Origin: Massospora cicadina
Taxonomy: Eukaryota > Entomophthoromycota > Entomophthoromycetes > Entomophthorales > Entomophthoraceae
Length of the DNA: 64,000 nt
Reading direction: 5' to 3'
NCBI GenBank assembly: GCA_022478985.1
Contig: JAKSZP010005259.1
Location: forward strand, 1 to 64,000
A program made the translations under genes and the position numbers. The notes beneath the pieces are model-generated. The model was not told the origin of the DNA, made no database searches, and was given only the letters and a program-made list of their open reading frames with translations. Positions within the stretch are counted from its first letter, which is position 1, and the number at the start of each line of letters is the position of its first letter. Of this stretch, positions 42,980 to 55,280 are shown one piece after another.

Positions 42980-44327
42980 AAGGACATTTGGCAAAACATC
43001 ACACTAATTTGGGGTCCATTCTTTAACAGATTAAGAGCAGCTCCACTATCTCACTAAAGTTTCTTATGGTCCGCCAATGATAGCCAACCATCCCTAGGAA
43101 AACATGTATGTCTCGCTTAATGACCAGCGTCCTCATCTTCTTAAGGGCCTCCATTGTGGCCAGTTGGGGTCATAGACCCCTTTTGTCAATAACAAAGCCC
43201 GGGTACTTGAACTTCTCTTTGAAAAAATTACTTTTTTTGGGCTTAGTTTTTAAATTATCAGTTGCAAGCCAGCGGAAATTTTTCCAGGTGCTATAAGTTT
43301 TCGCAAGATATCCTTAAAAAATTCTTATAGATTAAGTAAACTAAGACGAAAGTAATTATAAGATCATACTTTGCTGTCCATGGCATGTTGGAAAGTGGCA
43401 GGGGCATTACTTAACCCTGCGAAATTTGTGTGGGCTGAAATATTCCCTATGTCATTATAGTTGCGCATCTAGCTTGTTCTTCCTGAGGTAGCTCTATCTT
43501 TCAGTGAATAGAAATAAGATCCATGGCAAAGGAGTATTTAGCTCCTCTGAGTCATTCAAGCACATTGTCAATTCTTGGGAGGGGTAGGAGTCCTATTTTG
43601 TTATGTTGTTGAGTTGCCAGTAATTGATTAACACTTAAATATATCATCTTAATTTTTTTGCTATCAGGACTTGCGATGCCAAGGGCTCTTTGATGGTACC
43701 AAATTTCCCTTCTGGACCATCGATTTGATCTCCTCATTGATAACTTCATCCACCATCTTGGACTGGCTGCTAGGTCAAAGGCAAATCAATGGGTGATTTC
43801 CCAGTGTCAATGTGGTGCAATACATCTTTGGTATATCCCAAATCTAATCGTCTATTAATAATTTGTGTTTCATTTCTGGAATAGGGCAATCGCCTGATCC
43901 TTTTCATCCTCCGTCAGGCTGACCAGTTACTTTCAAGATATGTCTAAGAGATTGGCATCACAATTTTTTCCAGTCCAGACTCCTTGGATGTTCTGAATTT
44001 GTGTACATCTTATACTTCTTCATCAGAAGAATGTTAGGGAAGGTTACGATCTAGTTCCACTTCACCAGGATTGGGTGTGGGTATAGGTTATCTAGAAATA
44101 CTCTATTCTCCCATACTCTGGGAGGATGAGCACTGGCTCCAAAGTTGGTTCTAGGAGGGAGTGATTGAAGGGTGTGAACAGTTCTCTTTATAGACCTGAC
44201 ATTATTTAAAGATTAATATGCATGTTCACTATGACGTGATGACAAGGTGTGATGGTCAGTTGATGGCCAGCCCTCAGAAAAATGCCTTACAATCTGAAGA
44301 TCTGGCTTGACAAGTATCAAGTCTGGC
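42980..44327 (-). pseudogene. Gyp-D reverse transcriptase remnant, minus strand
   Basis: Near 43375-43430 the minus strand reads a version of GLSNAPATFQHAMDSK, the conserved RT block. Further on, near 43340, FVLVYLI takes the place of the YLDD box, so both catalytic Asp residues appear lost or out of frame. RT/RNase H tether sequence follows. The RT start and protease linker run to the Gyp-C insertion at 44327. Confidence 0.65.
44323..44327. repeat. Gyp-C target-site duplication, left
   Basis: CTGGC, repeated exactly at 51303-51307. Confidence 0.85.
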
Positions 44328-44935
44328 TGTTGGAAATCATTAGAATCTGACAGGCCTGAGCGGAATCTAAATCCCAGAAGATATGGATAAAGCAGAGAAT
44401 CCTAATCACTGTACCACAAAGGGTAATAAAATCATAAATGGGTGAAAGGAAACTCAACTTTTGGAAGGACTCACCGATCTTACTAACAGAGGCACTGAGT
44501 CTTCTTTTGAAGATCTTGCCATTTGGAGGTCCCCAGAATCAGCCTTCCTAGCTAAAGAGAGTCAGATTCAAAGAAAACCTACGCCACCTGCCACATCAGT
44601 AAAGAGACCACATTACCCTAATCGTTCCCAAATTCACACAAAGTTTCCCTTAGGCAAACCAGAATATCTTGGCAGCCTATAAATATCTCTGAATTATGAT
44701 TAATAAAACGGCCTTCAGTTATCCCCTATTTGTTTTTAATAGTGCATGCTTTGCCTGTTTTATACAGAAGACCTTGCCTGTTCAAAGTAAACGGAGTAGC
44801 CTCAACAACGAATTTCCGTTGAGAGATTGCCTTTGGGAAACTGGTACTTAAGAGATTCCGCTGGACCCACATTTGGCTAATAATTAAAGAGCCTTTGAAG
44901 GCTCTGACCTTCAGAGAGGACAACAAAGTCCTACA
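44328..44935 (+). repeat. Gyp-C 5' LTR with tRNA-like segment
   Basis: Starts TGTTGGAAATCAT and ends AGTCCTACA. A TATA-like TATAAATAT at 44678-44686 followed 18 bp later by AATAAA is conserved in the 3' copy. Bases 44355-44422 correspond on the minus strand to a tRNA-like sequence that is clearer in the 3' LTR. Confidence 0.92.
44678..44686 (+). promoter_or_regulatory. Putative TATA box of the Gyp-C LTR
   Basis: TATAAATAT, conserved exactly at 51049-51057 in the other LTR within a longer conserved run ending CTCTGAATT. Likely core promoter of the element. Confidence 0.5.
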
Positions 44936-44989
44936 AACTGGATCTCCCTGCCAGGTCCTTCTGAGGCTCTGGTGAAGACTTACCTTCAG

Positions 44990-47600
44990 TATGAACAACT
45001 TCAGCGAAGACATCCCTCCCAATATCAAGGAGAATATGGCTTTACCCCGATGGGTTGCTATAAATAATCATAATGTGATGCTACCTCAACTGCGAGAACT
45101 TGAGTTCCATACAACCATGATTTTAACTATCACAGTTCCTGATGAATCCATCTACCAAATTCAGGCTCCTGTGTCAGCCAAATAATTTGAGAGCTACAGG
45201 CGTAGTATGACCCCTGGTGGAGAACTAGTCATAGCAGCTCTACCCAGAATATTCATTTTCGCCAATTTTATTCCTCAACAGAGCTTTCAAGAAGTTACAT
45301 AGGAGTGGCCCATATAAGTTCATACCTCCAACAATTTGTACATCCTGCCTTACACCAACCCATACAGCTGCTCATATTTCACCACATGGAGATGCAGTGA
45401 CAGCTAGAATTGACCAACTAGAGTCACTCCCAGTTCCTTAAGTTATATGGTGTCACCTCTAATTTTAGCTGAAATAATAGGGAAGAGTTTTGAGTAACCA
45501 TTAAAAAATCAACGAAATCCAGCGCCACCTATTTCAAATTGACACTATAATCGTTCAATATTTTCAGAATTAAAATGCTAGCGGATGGACCAGTTAACCA
45601 CAAGTATGGTTAAAGTGTGGAACGCGCTTTATCCACTCTCATTGACTGAATATCTAAAAATTGTGAAGCGACTGATTCTCAACTTGTCAATTTGTTTGTC
45701 CATATCCAGCAGCTGATTGAACGACTTGTGACTATGCTAACTCCATAAGCTACAATACAGCATGAGGCCTTAGCGGAACAGGATCTAGTGGGGAAAGGGA
45801 ATAAGGGTCTCCTAGTCCTGGAGTTCCCCAAGGTCCTTGGGTGCCTTTTCATGTGCTGGATCCTTCTTCGATGAAGACCATGAAACCCAACTTAAGGCCC
45901 TTGAGTGAAAGATTTTATTGATGGCACGAGGTGCCAAGATGACTATTGAGTAGGAATATCTGGATGCTGATTTTCCCTTCCCCGCATAGTACAACCATTA
46001 TGTGAAGATTATGGGGACATGCGCCATTCTAATCTCTTCTCAAAACCAAGCAAATAATCACATCAAGTGGATGATTACCAAATATTAAACAATAAAAGCT
46101 AAACAGGATGCTCTATAAGCAGTTAACCCAACAGTATGAAGAGATCAAGAGTCTAAGCCAGCTTTTAGATTTTAAAGCTCCCCTTAAGCATGTCAATGAA
46201 AGCTACGCCATTATCCAGGATGACATGGATGAAATCCGCCATCAGTTTGATAGGGCTATCTCACTTACTGATATAGGCACCATGGAGCCCACCAACTCAG
46301 AAAGCCCACTCTCTCCTGTCATTAATATCTTTTCCAAACCCATCAGATATTTCAACCTAGCTTTAAAGAGAAGTAAGTCCCTGGGGCCGAGGCAATCCAG
46401 TTGTACCTCTTTGTATATGAAGGCTCAATGAAGCCAGCTACCAACTGAAAAAAGTGACATCATATACAAACCTGTCTTGATGGCAAGGCATGAGAAAATT
46501 ATGATGCCTTTTTAAGATATGCACCACTTGGGCAGCCACTAAGGAGGTCCTTATCAAAGAATTTGTCATTAACTTGACCCTCTCTAACCATAATCAGACT
46601 TTTATGCATATCCGCTAAGACGTAGAGAAACCCATATTGAATTTTCAGAAGCTTCTATCATGAAGCCCAGGCGTTAGTTTCCTGTGACCGGGCTACCCTG
46701 ATGATGTCATCTCCGCTGTCATTACGATTTCCAACACAGTACCAATCTAGTACTCTATATTTAGAATGTCAAAAAGATGTTTAAATCCATTCTTGACATT
46801 AAGGAGTAAACAATGTAATTACCTGAGCCCTAAGTATGCCAAGCTCCAGGTAGGGAGAATCAGCCCAATATCCATGCTGTTGGCCAATTTTAGAGATTAA
46901 AACTACATTGCGACCCATGCTGATATTTTGGAATCTTTGGACAACTAAGAAAGTTCCTCTTAGAAGGAGCAAGCCGATGAGTTGGGAAGAGAGGAGTCAG
47001 CTTAGGGCACTAGGCGCCCTCTGCTGATGACACAACATCTCAATCTCAATCTTCTCTCACTACAAGCACTGAGTGTTATATTTTGGAGAAACCTGAAAAA
47101 TTGGACATACCAGATTCCATGATTCTGAATAAAGACCTATCTTCCTCTTACTCTGCCATTTCCAATCCGCTCCCTCCCATAAACTCCATTTACTTAATCC
47201 CCCACTTTGGCACCAGAGTCACTCAAGTAGAAGTCATTGCCCACAAAAGAAGATCTTGGCTATCATTGTCACTGTCTTCCCTGTCAACGTCATTTCCTCT
47301 TGGCTGGTTAGACAGATAAAGGTTACACCAGATCAGAATCATTCCCTTGATTATGGAACGGCGGGACCTCATTGTACCTGCTCCCTGTGAGCCTACTCTT
47401 CCTTGCCTCTTAGATTTGGATTTCTGGTTGTTACAGAACTTGCAATCAAGTTGGAAAATGATAGTTATGAATTGTTTATTGACATCCAGTTCATAAGTTT
47501 TTTTCTGATACTCTAATAAGTCACAAGAATTTTGCACTTTTCTAGTTTAGGGTACTGAGTTCCTCAGGTTGTGAATGACGTTACTAAGGAGAAAGGGAAA
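44990..47600 (+). pseudogene. Gyp-C Gag remnant
   Basis: Fragments of a Gag-like gene between LTR and protease. The first frame starts MNNFSEDIPPNIKENMALP at 44991. A 107-codon frame at 46108-46431 reads LYKQLTQQYEEIKSLSQLLD and IIQDDMDEIRHQFDRAISLT and would form helices. A 78-codon frame lies at 47083-47319. No zinc knuckle was seen. Gag identity is positional. Confidence 0.5.
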
Positions 47601-47639
47601 AGGAAACCCTGATGTTTCTTACTTGAATACCTGGACCAC

Positions 47640-48185
47640 ATTGAAAGGCTAGAGTATCAGGTTATTGGACCAAAGACCAAGTCGCCGCCTTCCCACTCAG
47701 AGGCAATGGAAGGAATGCCTGTATATGCGCCTGGCTGTGTAGTCATACCGCCTAAATTGCAGATACTTTTGGATACTGGTCTCCAAGTTACCATACAGCC
47801 AGACCACTTGTTGGAGATCCAAGAAGAGACTAATCCAGCCATTTGTGAGCCACTTATTTGTCCTAGAGTGCCTGTACCGCTTACCAGGGCCCCTTGAATG
47901 TCCTAATGACCAACTTTACTGATTGACAAATGCAGTTAACTCAGAACTGATCCATCGCATATGTACATATATTGCCTGTCAACAGTATTGAGTTCGTCCA
48001 AGGATGTGGAGACCTGCGAGACTTAGGAATGGACGAAAATGTTACAATAGCCCAATCTAAGGTAGATATTGTGACACGCTTATTTGAAAACAGCAACTAT
48101 AGGCTGACGCCCTACTTGAAAAATATGGCAATATATTCTTTACCGGGCCAGAGGATTTTGGGATGATCAAGGGGGTGCAACATCG
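47640..48185 (+). pseudogene. Gyp-C aspartic protease
   Basis: The frame 47706-47897 (63 codons) reads KLQILLDTGLQVTIQPDHLL; the active-site DTG codons are at 47772-47780 and intact. The frame 47972-48166 continues with a C-terminal region containing NVTIAQSKVDIV. A stop at 47896-47898 and a frameshift separate the two. Confidence 0.7.
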
Positions 48186-48880
48186 AGATCTAACTGGCGA
48201 TGCCCCTCCTATTTGCGCCTGTCCCTATCAGATTTCTAAAGTTGAGGAAGTCCAAGTTGCAATAGAGTTGAAACAAATATTGGATGCTTGGTTACTAAAA
48301 CCATCCCAGAGTCCCTAGTCCTTGCCATTGTTGTTTGTGAGGAAGAAGAATGGAAGGCATCATGTAGTAATGAACTACTGACGTCTTAATGCCATCACCC
48401 GGAAGTATAGCTACCCACTAACTAGAATCAATGACTCCTTGCGCCTCTTTTCTGGGTCACAATTTTTCTCCATAATGATTTTGTAGCAGGTACTGAAAAT
48501 AGAGCTTGCACCAGATGACTGAGAAAATTGCGTGCTTATATTGAGTGAGGATTTTATTGAACATACTTGCATGCCACAGGGGCTGTGCAACGCCCCAGCC
48601 ACTACCCAGTAGGCTATGTACTGTCTGTTGGGAGACTTAAGAATGTCATGTGTGCTGGTCTACCTGGACAATGTAACTGTGTTTCTGCGCACATTTGAAC
48701 AGAATTTGGCTCACTTGAAAGAATTATTTGGATGGCTACACTCTGCTGCGTTGAAGTTAAAGCCCAACAAATGTCATTTCTTTCAGACTGAGATGAATTC
48801 AATGGTTATAAGGTCACCTATAAAGGATTTTTCCCTTGCCTGACAAGGTGACTGCTATTTAGAAGATGACCTGACCCAGC
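48186..48880 (+). pseudogene. Gyp-C reverse transcriptase remnant
   Basis: Blocks in order: LLFVRKKNGRHHVVMNY near 48330-48378, YPLTRINDSLRLFSGSQFF near 48412-48470, and CMPQGLCNAPATTQ near 48570-48610. The 75-codon frame 48616-48843 then has GDLRMSCVLVYLDNVTVFLR. The catalytic box at 48661-48672 is YLDN, not YLDD, a single G-to-A change. The frame ends in a ALKLKPNKCHFF block typical of the thumb. Confidence 0.85.
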
Positions 48881-49560
48881 AGTTTGTGTGACATTCAGGT
48901 CTTTCATGGCATGGTCAGGTACTACTGACAATTTATATTGCACTTTGCCAAGCTTGCCGAGCCACTAACCTACCTCCACCATATTGAAGTTCCTTTCTGA
49001 TGGGAAGATGCCCAGAAATAGTCCTTTGATGTCTTAGAAAAATTCTACTACAGCTCCTAACCTGGTACATCCTGAGTCTGATAAACCCTTCATTCTATTC
49101 ACTGACTTTAGTGATGTGTTTGTGGGGGACATTCTGAATCAACTGGACACAAGCAAAGTTGATCATCCCATAGCTTACTTTAGTAAGACATTGACCTGAG
49201 AAGAACAACTACATTGTAACTGAACGTGAGTGTCTGGCCATGTTATTGGCATCAAAAATTCCTGCACTTTTCTGTATGGAATCATTTCACCATAGTGAAA
49301 GACCATGCCTCACTATGGTGGTCACAACAGATGAGAAACCCAGATGGACGATTAGCCCAATGGGATTTAAGCTCAATATTTATGATTTCTCAATAGTACA
49401 CCGCACAGGGATGATAGATCAAAATGCTGATGGGTTGTTCCAACTGCCTATCCTGGCTCTATATGCTTCCAAAGAGGACCAGATCTATGAGCTCAATGCA
49501 GAACTGGAAGAGTGAAGCCATGAGCCATTGGCAACGCAACAGCGCCTAATGTAGATAGCT
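48881..49560 (+). pseudogene. Gyp-C RNase H remnant
   Basis: FILFTDFSDVFVGDILNQLD near 49090-49145 holds the first catalytic Asp; HPIAYFSKTLT follows near 49165. The 91-codon frame 49240-49515 runs through the second half and ends in the connection block FSIVHRTGMIDQNADGLFQL. The Glu helix near 49215 (TERECLAMLLA in pieces) is split by a frameshift. Confidence 0.75.
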
Positions 49561-50684
49561 GCTCAGATTTGAGTTGAAGATGGATTGTTATATAAGCAAG
49601 TTAGACCTCTTGGATACCATATGTTTGACCCTCTGCTCGTACAGAATCCACTTCAGTGGCTCATGTTGCCATGGGGAATAGCGCAGTCACTAAAACCCAA
49701 TGATGGCTGAGGGATAGTTGCTACTGTGAAGGAATGTTCAAGACAGTCCAGGATGTTGTTAAGATTATCTCACTTGCGCAAATTTGAAGCCACTCAATCC
49801 TCCATACCAACATCATGTCATGAGTCCACAGCCCCATTTGCCACAGTTAACATTGATGCTTATTGGACCTCTGCCTACTGCAATGTAAAGTCACCATTTT
49901 GTCATTCTTGCTGTTGGTCACTTTACAAAATGAGTCGAGGCTATCTCAGTTGCCTCCCCAACTTCCATAGCGACTGCAACTTTCTTGTTGAAGCAGTCTT
50001 CAGTCGCCACGGCAGCCCCAAGGTGCTTCTATCTGACGATGGTACCATTTTACTTCTAGTATGGTTGCTGATCTTAGCTCTCTAATGGTCACTTATCATT
50101 CTTTCACAACCCCATATCATCCAGCTACTAATGGAGCTGTAGAACAAGCAAATGGTTCCTTAATTGCCATTCTTCGCAAGATATCTTCCTCTGATCCTTC
50201 AAGAAGTAATGAATACTGACCATCGCCCTTATTAACATATCACATTAGCTATCATCAATTCATTCAAATGTCACCCTTCTGAGCCCTTTATAGTCAAGAG
50301 CCAATTTTTCCCTCTAGTGTGCAGCCTATGCTTATAAATCCAGACCAGAAACCATTAATTTAGCCATGTGAAGATAGGCCAACAAGTTTCTTTAGGTTAC
50401 AAGCTCTAGTCGCTAGATCTATGGGTACTATTTGACAAAGGGAAGCTTATCAATGGAATGTATGGTGCCAGTCATGCCGAAATTCCAATGAGGGGACCTC
50501 GTTCTATTTTATCATCACCAGCCCGGGGGACAGTTACATAAACTTGATCCTCTGTGGTCAGGTCCTTACTGGGTGATCTACCATTGAGGCCCAAATATTT
50601 GTTTGCCTCTGTGAAATTGGGTGCTTTTTTAAATTGGGTACATGATAGATTCCTCCAAAATTATGTCCCTTGCTCAGCAAGATA
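49561..50684 (+). pseudogene. Gyp-C integrase remnant
   Basis: The 119-codon frame 49726-50085 includes CHESTAPFATVNIDAYWTSA (first Asp region) and VFSRHGSPKVLLSDDGTILL (second Asp; DxGT). A shifted frame follows with SFTTPYHPATNGAVEQANGS near 50100-50158, the catalytic Glu block. No chromodomain was found before the polypurine tract. Confidence 0.8.
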
Positions 50685-50697
50685 ACGAGGGGGGCAT
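50685..50697 (+). promoter_or_regulatory. Gyp-C polypurine tract
   Basis: CGAGGGGGGCAT precedes the TGTCAGG start of the 3' LTR without a gap. Confidence 0.8.
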
Positions 50698-51302
50698 TGT
50701 CAGGAATCATGAGAATCAGACAGACCTGAGCGGGATTCAAACCCCAGCGTCTATGGATAAAGCAGAAAATCCTAATCACTGTACCACAAAGGTTAATATA
50801 ATTCTAAATGAGTGAAAGGAAACTCAATTTATGCAAGGACCCACAGATCTTAATAATAGAGGCACTGTGTCAGCTAATGAGGATTTTGTCATTTGGAGGT
50901 CCCCAGAATCAGCCTCCCTAGCTAAAAAGGGTCAGACTTAAAGAAAATCTAAGTCACCTGCCACATTAGTAAAGAGATTACCTTACCCTACTCGTTCCCA
51001 ATTTTCACACAAATTTCCCCTTAGGCAAACCAGAATATCTTGGCAGCTTATAAATATCTCTGAATTTTAATTAGTAAAATTACTCCAGATTCTCCTAGTT
51101 TTTTTTACTAGTGATTGCTTTGCTTGATTTATACAGAAGACCTTGCCTATATTTAGAGAACAGAGTAGCCTCAACAACAAATTTCTTTTTTGAGATTGCC
51201 TTAGGGAACCTTTTACTAAGAGATTCCACTGGACTAATGTTCAACTAATAACCAAATAGCCTTTAAAGGACCTGAACTTCAGAGAGGACGACGAAGTCCT
51301 AA
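50698..51302 (+). repeat. Gyp-C 3' LTR with tRNA-like segment
   Basis: Partner of 44328-44935. Ends AGTCCTAA, degraded from CTACA, directly before the CTGGC duplication. Confidence 0.92.
50725..50792 (-). other. tRNA-like sequence inside the Gyp-C LTR
   Basis: On the minus strand the LTR reads like a tRNA gene. TGGTACAGTGATTAGGATTT resembles the D-arm and A-box of tRNA-Glu-type genes. A CTGCTTTATCCATAG anticodon-arm-like stretch follows. The B-box-like GGTTTGAATCC (50733-50743) differs from consensus at one base. Acceptor ends pair only partly (ACCT with AGGT). The same segment is in the 5' LTR at 44355-44422, so it predates the last transposition. Probably a captured tRNA or SINE head, not a working tRNA gene. 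Confidence 0.6.
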
Positions 51303-54300
51303 CTGGCCAAGCCTATTTTGATAGCTAATGAGTATAATAAGTCTCTAAAGGCCAACTTTGCAAGCACTGAAGTTCTTTTATAAGTCATTTGACCTCTGAG
51401 CCACTATTACATTGGCAGGTTCTGACCAAGGATTGTCAGAATATTTTCTCAATTTTGGTTTTGACTCTGTATGTCCTCACAAAGGAATTTCAATGAGGAT
51501 ATTGTAGTGGGTGTTTGGTAGGAAAATTTTGGAAACTGGCACAGTGAGAGAAACAAATCATAGTGAGAGCGCGGTGTAGTCAACAAGAAAAGTGGTTGAG
51601 TTAGGTCCTGCAGTTCTGTGTTCTTTGCAGTGGCAAATATCCAGCGATAATCCCAATGCTTTTACTAATTTGATTGATACTATTTTAGAGGAGATCTGTT
51701 ATCTACTATAGCTCTGACACAGACTTTTCCCATGCTGATATCAACATAAGTACACTCAATTAATAATATACAGTGATATTTATTGAGTTTACGCTGAACT
51801 TGTCAGCCTGACCTATATAAGACTATAACTTGTCACATTGTAAGGGGCTGGTATTGTTTAGTTCTTAAAGGGGAATAGCCATGTCAACCCCTTCTAGTCT
51901 TGTCATATCACCAGAAGCAACTGTAAATTGTACTACTTGAGCTGTTGTACAGATGGTTTTGATACCACTTTGGCACCTTGATTGGTATAATTCTCTTGGC
52001 ATGAGTGGGTGGTAAAGCTAGTTTGTCATCAGCAACAATGGGTCAATAAGTCAAAAGCATTGATTCATTGTGGGTTTTTCAGGGATACGTTGGAATCTGG
52101 CAGAAGTAAAATTTCCTGTTTCTACTCCACCCACTATTACCCTGCTCTTCAATACCCGCAGTTCCCATGTAGTACACCTTGGGTTTGAGCCCCTTAGCGT
52201 TGCACTAACTGGTGTAGTGACCCTTCACGCCTCATTGGTGACATATGATGTAGCGGATGTCAGTAATTCCAGGTTTATTGACAGTTGTTCAACTCTCTTT
52301 GTTGTCCTGCTGGAAGGATTTACTTTGGTTTTTTGGTTATCACAATAGCCCTTATTGGGTGCATCAAAGATCTCAGCGCAGCGGCTCAGATAGCTCGTTA
52401 TCTGCAATATATTATACTAATTGTTTAACACAGGTAACATAATACAGTAAAATTCTTTGTATTATTTGAAAGTTTTTGAGGTCGAATTGCGCATCACAGT
52501 TATTTAAGGCTTTTGCACCATATAGAACCTGAGCTTCAAGGTAGAAGCAGTTAAAGAACTCTAAGATCTGCTTGTCTTTTTTGAATGGAAAAAAGAAGGT
52601 ATCTTCTCTGGTCATCATCATCTCCACTCCACCAATTTCCTTGATAGTAATGTTCTCCATATTTAGTAAGACAGCCTAGTCTAACTTACCTTGGGCATCA
52701 ACAGCTCCTGGCCCTCGGGTTCCAACAAATCATCAAGGTTTCCAGTCTAGCATTTTCACTCACACTGTTCATGCTAATTCAAACATCAACAGAAAATTAT
52801 GTATATTCCTTTCTTGTTGAATTTTATTAAGTTTATGGGTTAACCCTATACTTACCAGCGTCCTCAGTTGTTTATCTGAGGTTTCTTAATGCTGTTGGTA
52901 GTTTGGTAATGCTGGTCCCTGATCTGAGGTTTATATGATTCAAGTTGAATGGATTGGTGACAGATGTATGGTGAATTGATGCTCCATTGCAGTTGTTTCA
53001 TACAGTTGGGGAGAAGCGAGTAGGGGCTTAATAAGATGGCAGTTTGAGTCCTTCTGTCAGGGTGGGAATTAAAATCAGAATTACCAAAATACCTTGCCCA
53101 TTGGGATCCTTTCCATCTTTAGATTCTGAATCTGAGGGACTGAACTTGTGTGCGCCAGTAAAGTTACTTCAATTTTCTGATGGGAGGGCCCTGTTCTAAC
53201 AGAAAGAATTCCATTCATTGATTCCTACAAAAACTAGAAAGTAGGGATGATGGTAACATACCGCCAGTTTGAATCAATTGAGCTAAAGTATTTAATTATT
53301 TATCATTATAAAATTATGTGAATTAGGGCTCAATCCCGCCGGTATGTTATGTGAATCATTCAGTTTCCAAGCCTAATTCTTTTATAGTTTAATTCGTTTG
53401 GTCATGTCTATAATCTGGTGTACACCTATTTCAACTCTCCCAATACATAATTATATCTTGTTTCTGGTGTTTCCCATCCTGCGTTACCTCCAAGTATGGA
53501 ATCCCTTGCCAGATAGGCTATTCTTGAATAAACTGACATTTTGCTTGATATTTATTTATAAACTATTCAGTTAGTTTAGCTTTTACTTTAGGTTGATCAG
53601 CAATCATCCAGAATCGCATGTACAATCAACTGTCACCAACCAGGCACCATAAGCCGCGAAATCCTGAACACAGAGGGTGAGAGGTCATTTCAAGGGATTA
53701 TAAGAGCCTGCAAATCTCGCCGCACCTCAGCCTGATTATGGTCACCAGTGGAGACACCTGTAAGTGCATGACTAGTAAGTGCCTACTCCCTGGTCCATAC
53801 ATTTGGCTAGAGTCTGCCACAGTATTTGCCGCCACATTGAACCTCTGCCCTGTTTAAAATAGTTTCTAAGTCATCGCCTGCCCTTTTTTGGGTGAAGTTT
53901 AAATGATATGAATTTTTTGGCTGACACTCCAATGTCTAACTATTCCGCCGTCTGATTTAAGCAACTATCTTCTGTTATAGGGTTATATATTTATGATGGC
54001 AAGCAAGGTCTTAAGAACCTTGTTTGTTACATAGTTGGAATCTACAGAGTTCACCTCTGATTTTATCCCAGAGATGGTCAAGTTTATCAAAAAATTTGGT
54101 ACTTTTGCTCTAAGGCTTTCTTGAACTCTGATAGTCTTAGTTTTTCAGTTTCACATGGGCTTTTAAGGCAACATTATCTTGGTGAGTTGGTTGATTCTCA
54201 AACCCTGGACCTGGGCCAAGTCAACCAACAATCCAAATTCTCTGTACAGTTGATTGGAAGATTGGATGGTTTCATTTAGGCTTTCTTTAGCTTCAGAGTC

Positions 54301-55280
54301 TGTCCTGAATGACCTCAGTACTCCTCTAGATGTTTTGAATTTTAAAGTGGACTGATTACTATACCCAAGATGTGGACAAGCTACCAGTACAACTCTTCTA
54401 CCAGCTTCCAGATGGTGCGACCTGTCTGAGCATGGGCCTCCTGATAGGCAGCTTCTGCAGCTGTGTGATGCGCCACATCTGCCTTCAGGTATTCCTTGAC
54501 CTGGCCACAATGATGGGTAACATCAGCTACCCATTGGGATGATGCCCCATGCTGGTCTAGTACCTTGCTAATGATAGTTTGAGATTAACATTAAGTTGGT
54601 TGACAAGTTTTTCTACTTGGAAATGGGTTTCACCTGCTTGACGTTAGTTTTGCAAGATGGTCAGATTAACCTCTAATAAGGTACCATCCAATCAAACTTG
54701 ACACCTTCTTGAATCCAGGTACTGAGCCTCTGAAAACTCAACCATTCCGCTGATCTCAATGTGCTGCCAGGTGAGAATAGCTTGGTCTGTTGGATCAATA
54801 GATGTATGTATTGAGCAATCATTTGACTATTTGCAACTGATCACAAATTTTCATAATCATGCCAGACATTGTCATCTAATAAATAAATGGTAATTTGAGT
54901 ACAAATAACCTTGGTTATTATAGCTTCTGAACATTTCCAGGATTGATTAATGGATATTTTTGGTGGAGAAACAGTATTTAGGGAGGAGCCATTCCATAGC
55001 CTCCTTGAAGTGTTTGGGGGAAACGTTAGCTGTCCTATCTAAAGACTGGGAGGCTAGCAGCCTTATGGGCTGAGCTTTATGGCAGGGGTATCGTCTTCCT
55101 TATTTCCCAAATTGCTGAGCTAAAAGTATCTCTCAGTTTGTCTCTACTACGTCCATGGGTTTAAAGGTATACTTGTCCCCAAAACCAATAAAAAAACTGT
55201 TGAGATCTTATATTATAGTAAAATATTCTTCAATTTCTTCTAAAATGTTGTTGAAAGTGACCGTGTACTGAGAACCATAA
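51303..55280 (-). pseudogene. Gyp-D protease and Gag region, poorly readable
   Basis: By position this should be the protease and Gag of Gyp-D. A minus stretch GAKVVSKPSVQQLK near 51930-51985 may be a damaged protease active site. A 115-codon minus frame at 54163-54510 (SEAKESLNETIQSSNQLYRE, LGYSNQSTLKFKTSRGVL) and an 82-codon minus frame at 52412-52660 (MENITIKEIGGVEMM) are the longest in element sense. Neither matches a domain I recognise. A 92-codon plus frame at 52070-52348 is antisense. Confidence 0.4.
55261..55277 (-). promoter_or_regulatory. Gyp-D primer-binding site
   Basis: On the minus strand TGGTTCTCAGTACACGG begins three bases inside the 5' LTR. It matches the Gyp-E site TGGTGCTCAATACAGG with few changes. 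Confidence 0.65.

Larger units (their letters stand above)
44328..51302 (+). mobile_element. Gyp-C: Ty3/Gypsy LTR retrotransposon, plus strand
   Basis: A 7.0-kb element with LTRs 44328-44935 (608 bp) and 50698-51302 (605 bp), an exact 5-bp duplication CTGGC, and a polypurine tract. Plus-strand order is gag, protease, RT, RNase H, integrase. It sits within the pol gene of Gyp-D. Coding is broken throughout, and the RT box reads YLDN. Confidence 0.93.
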
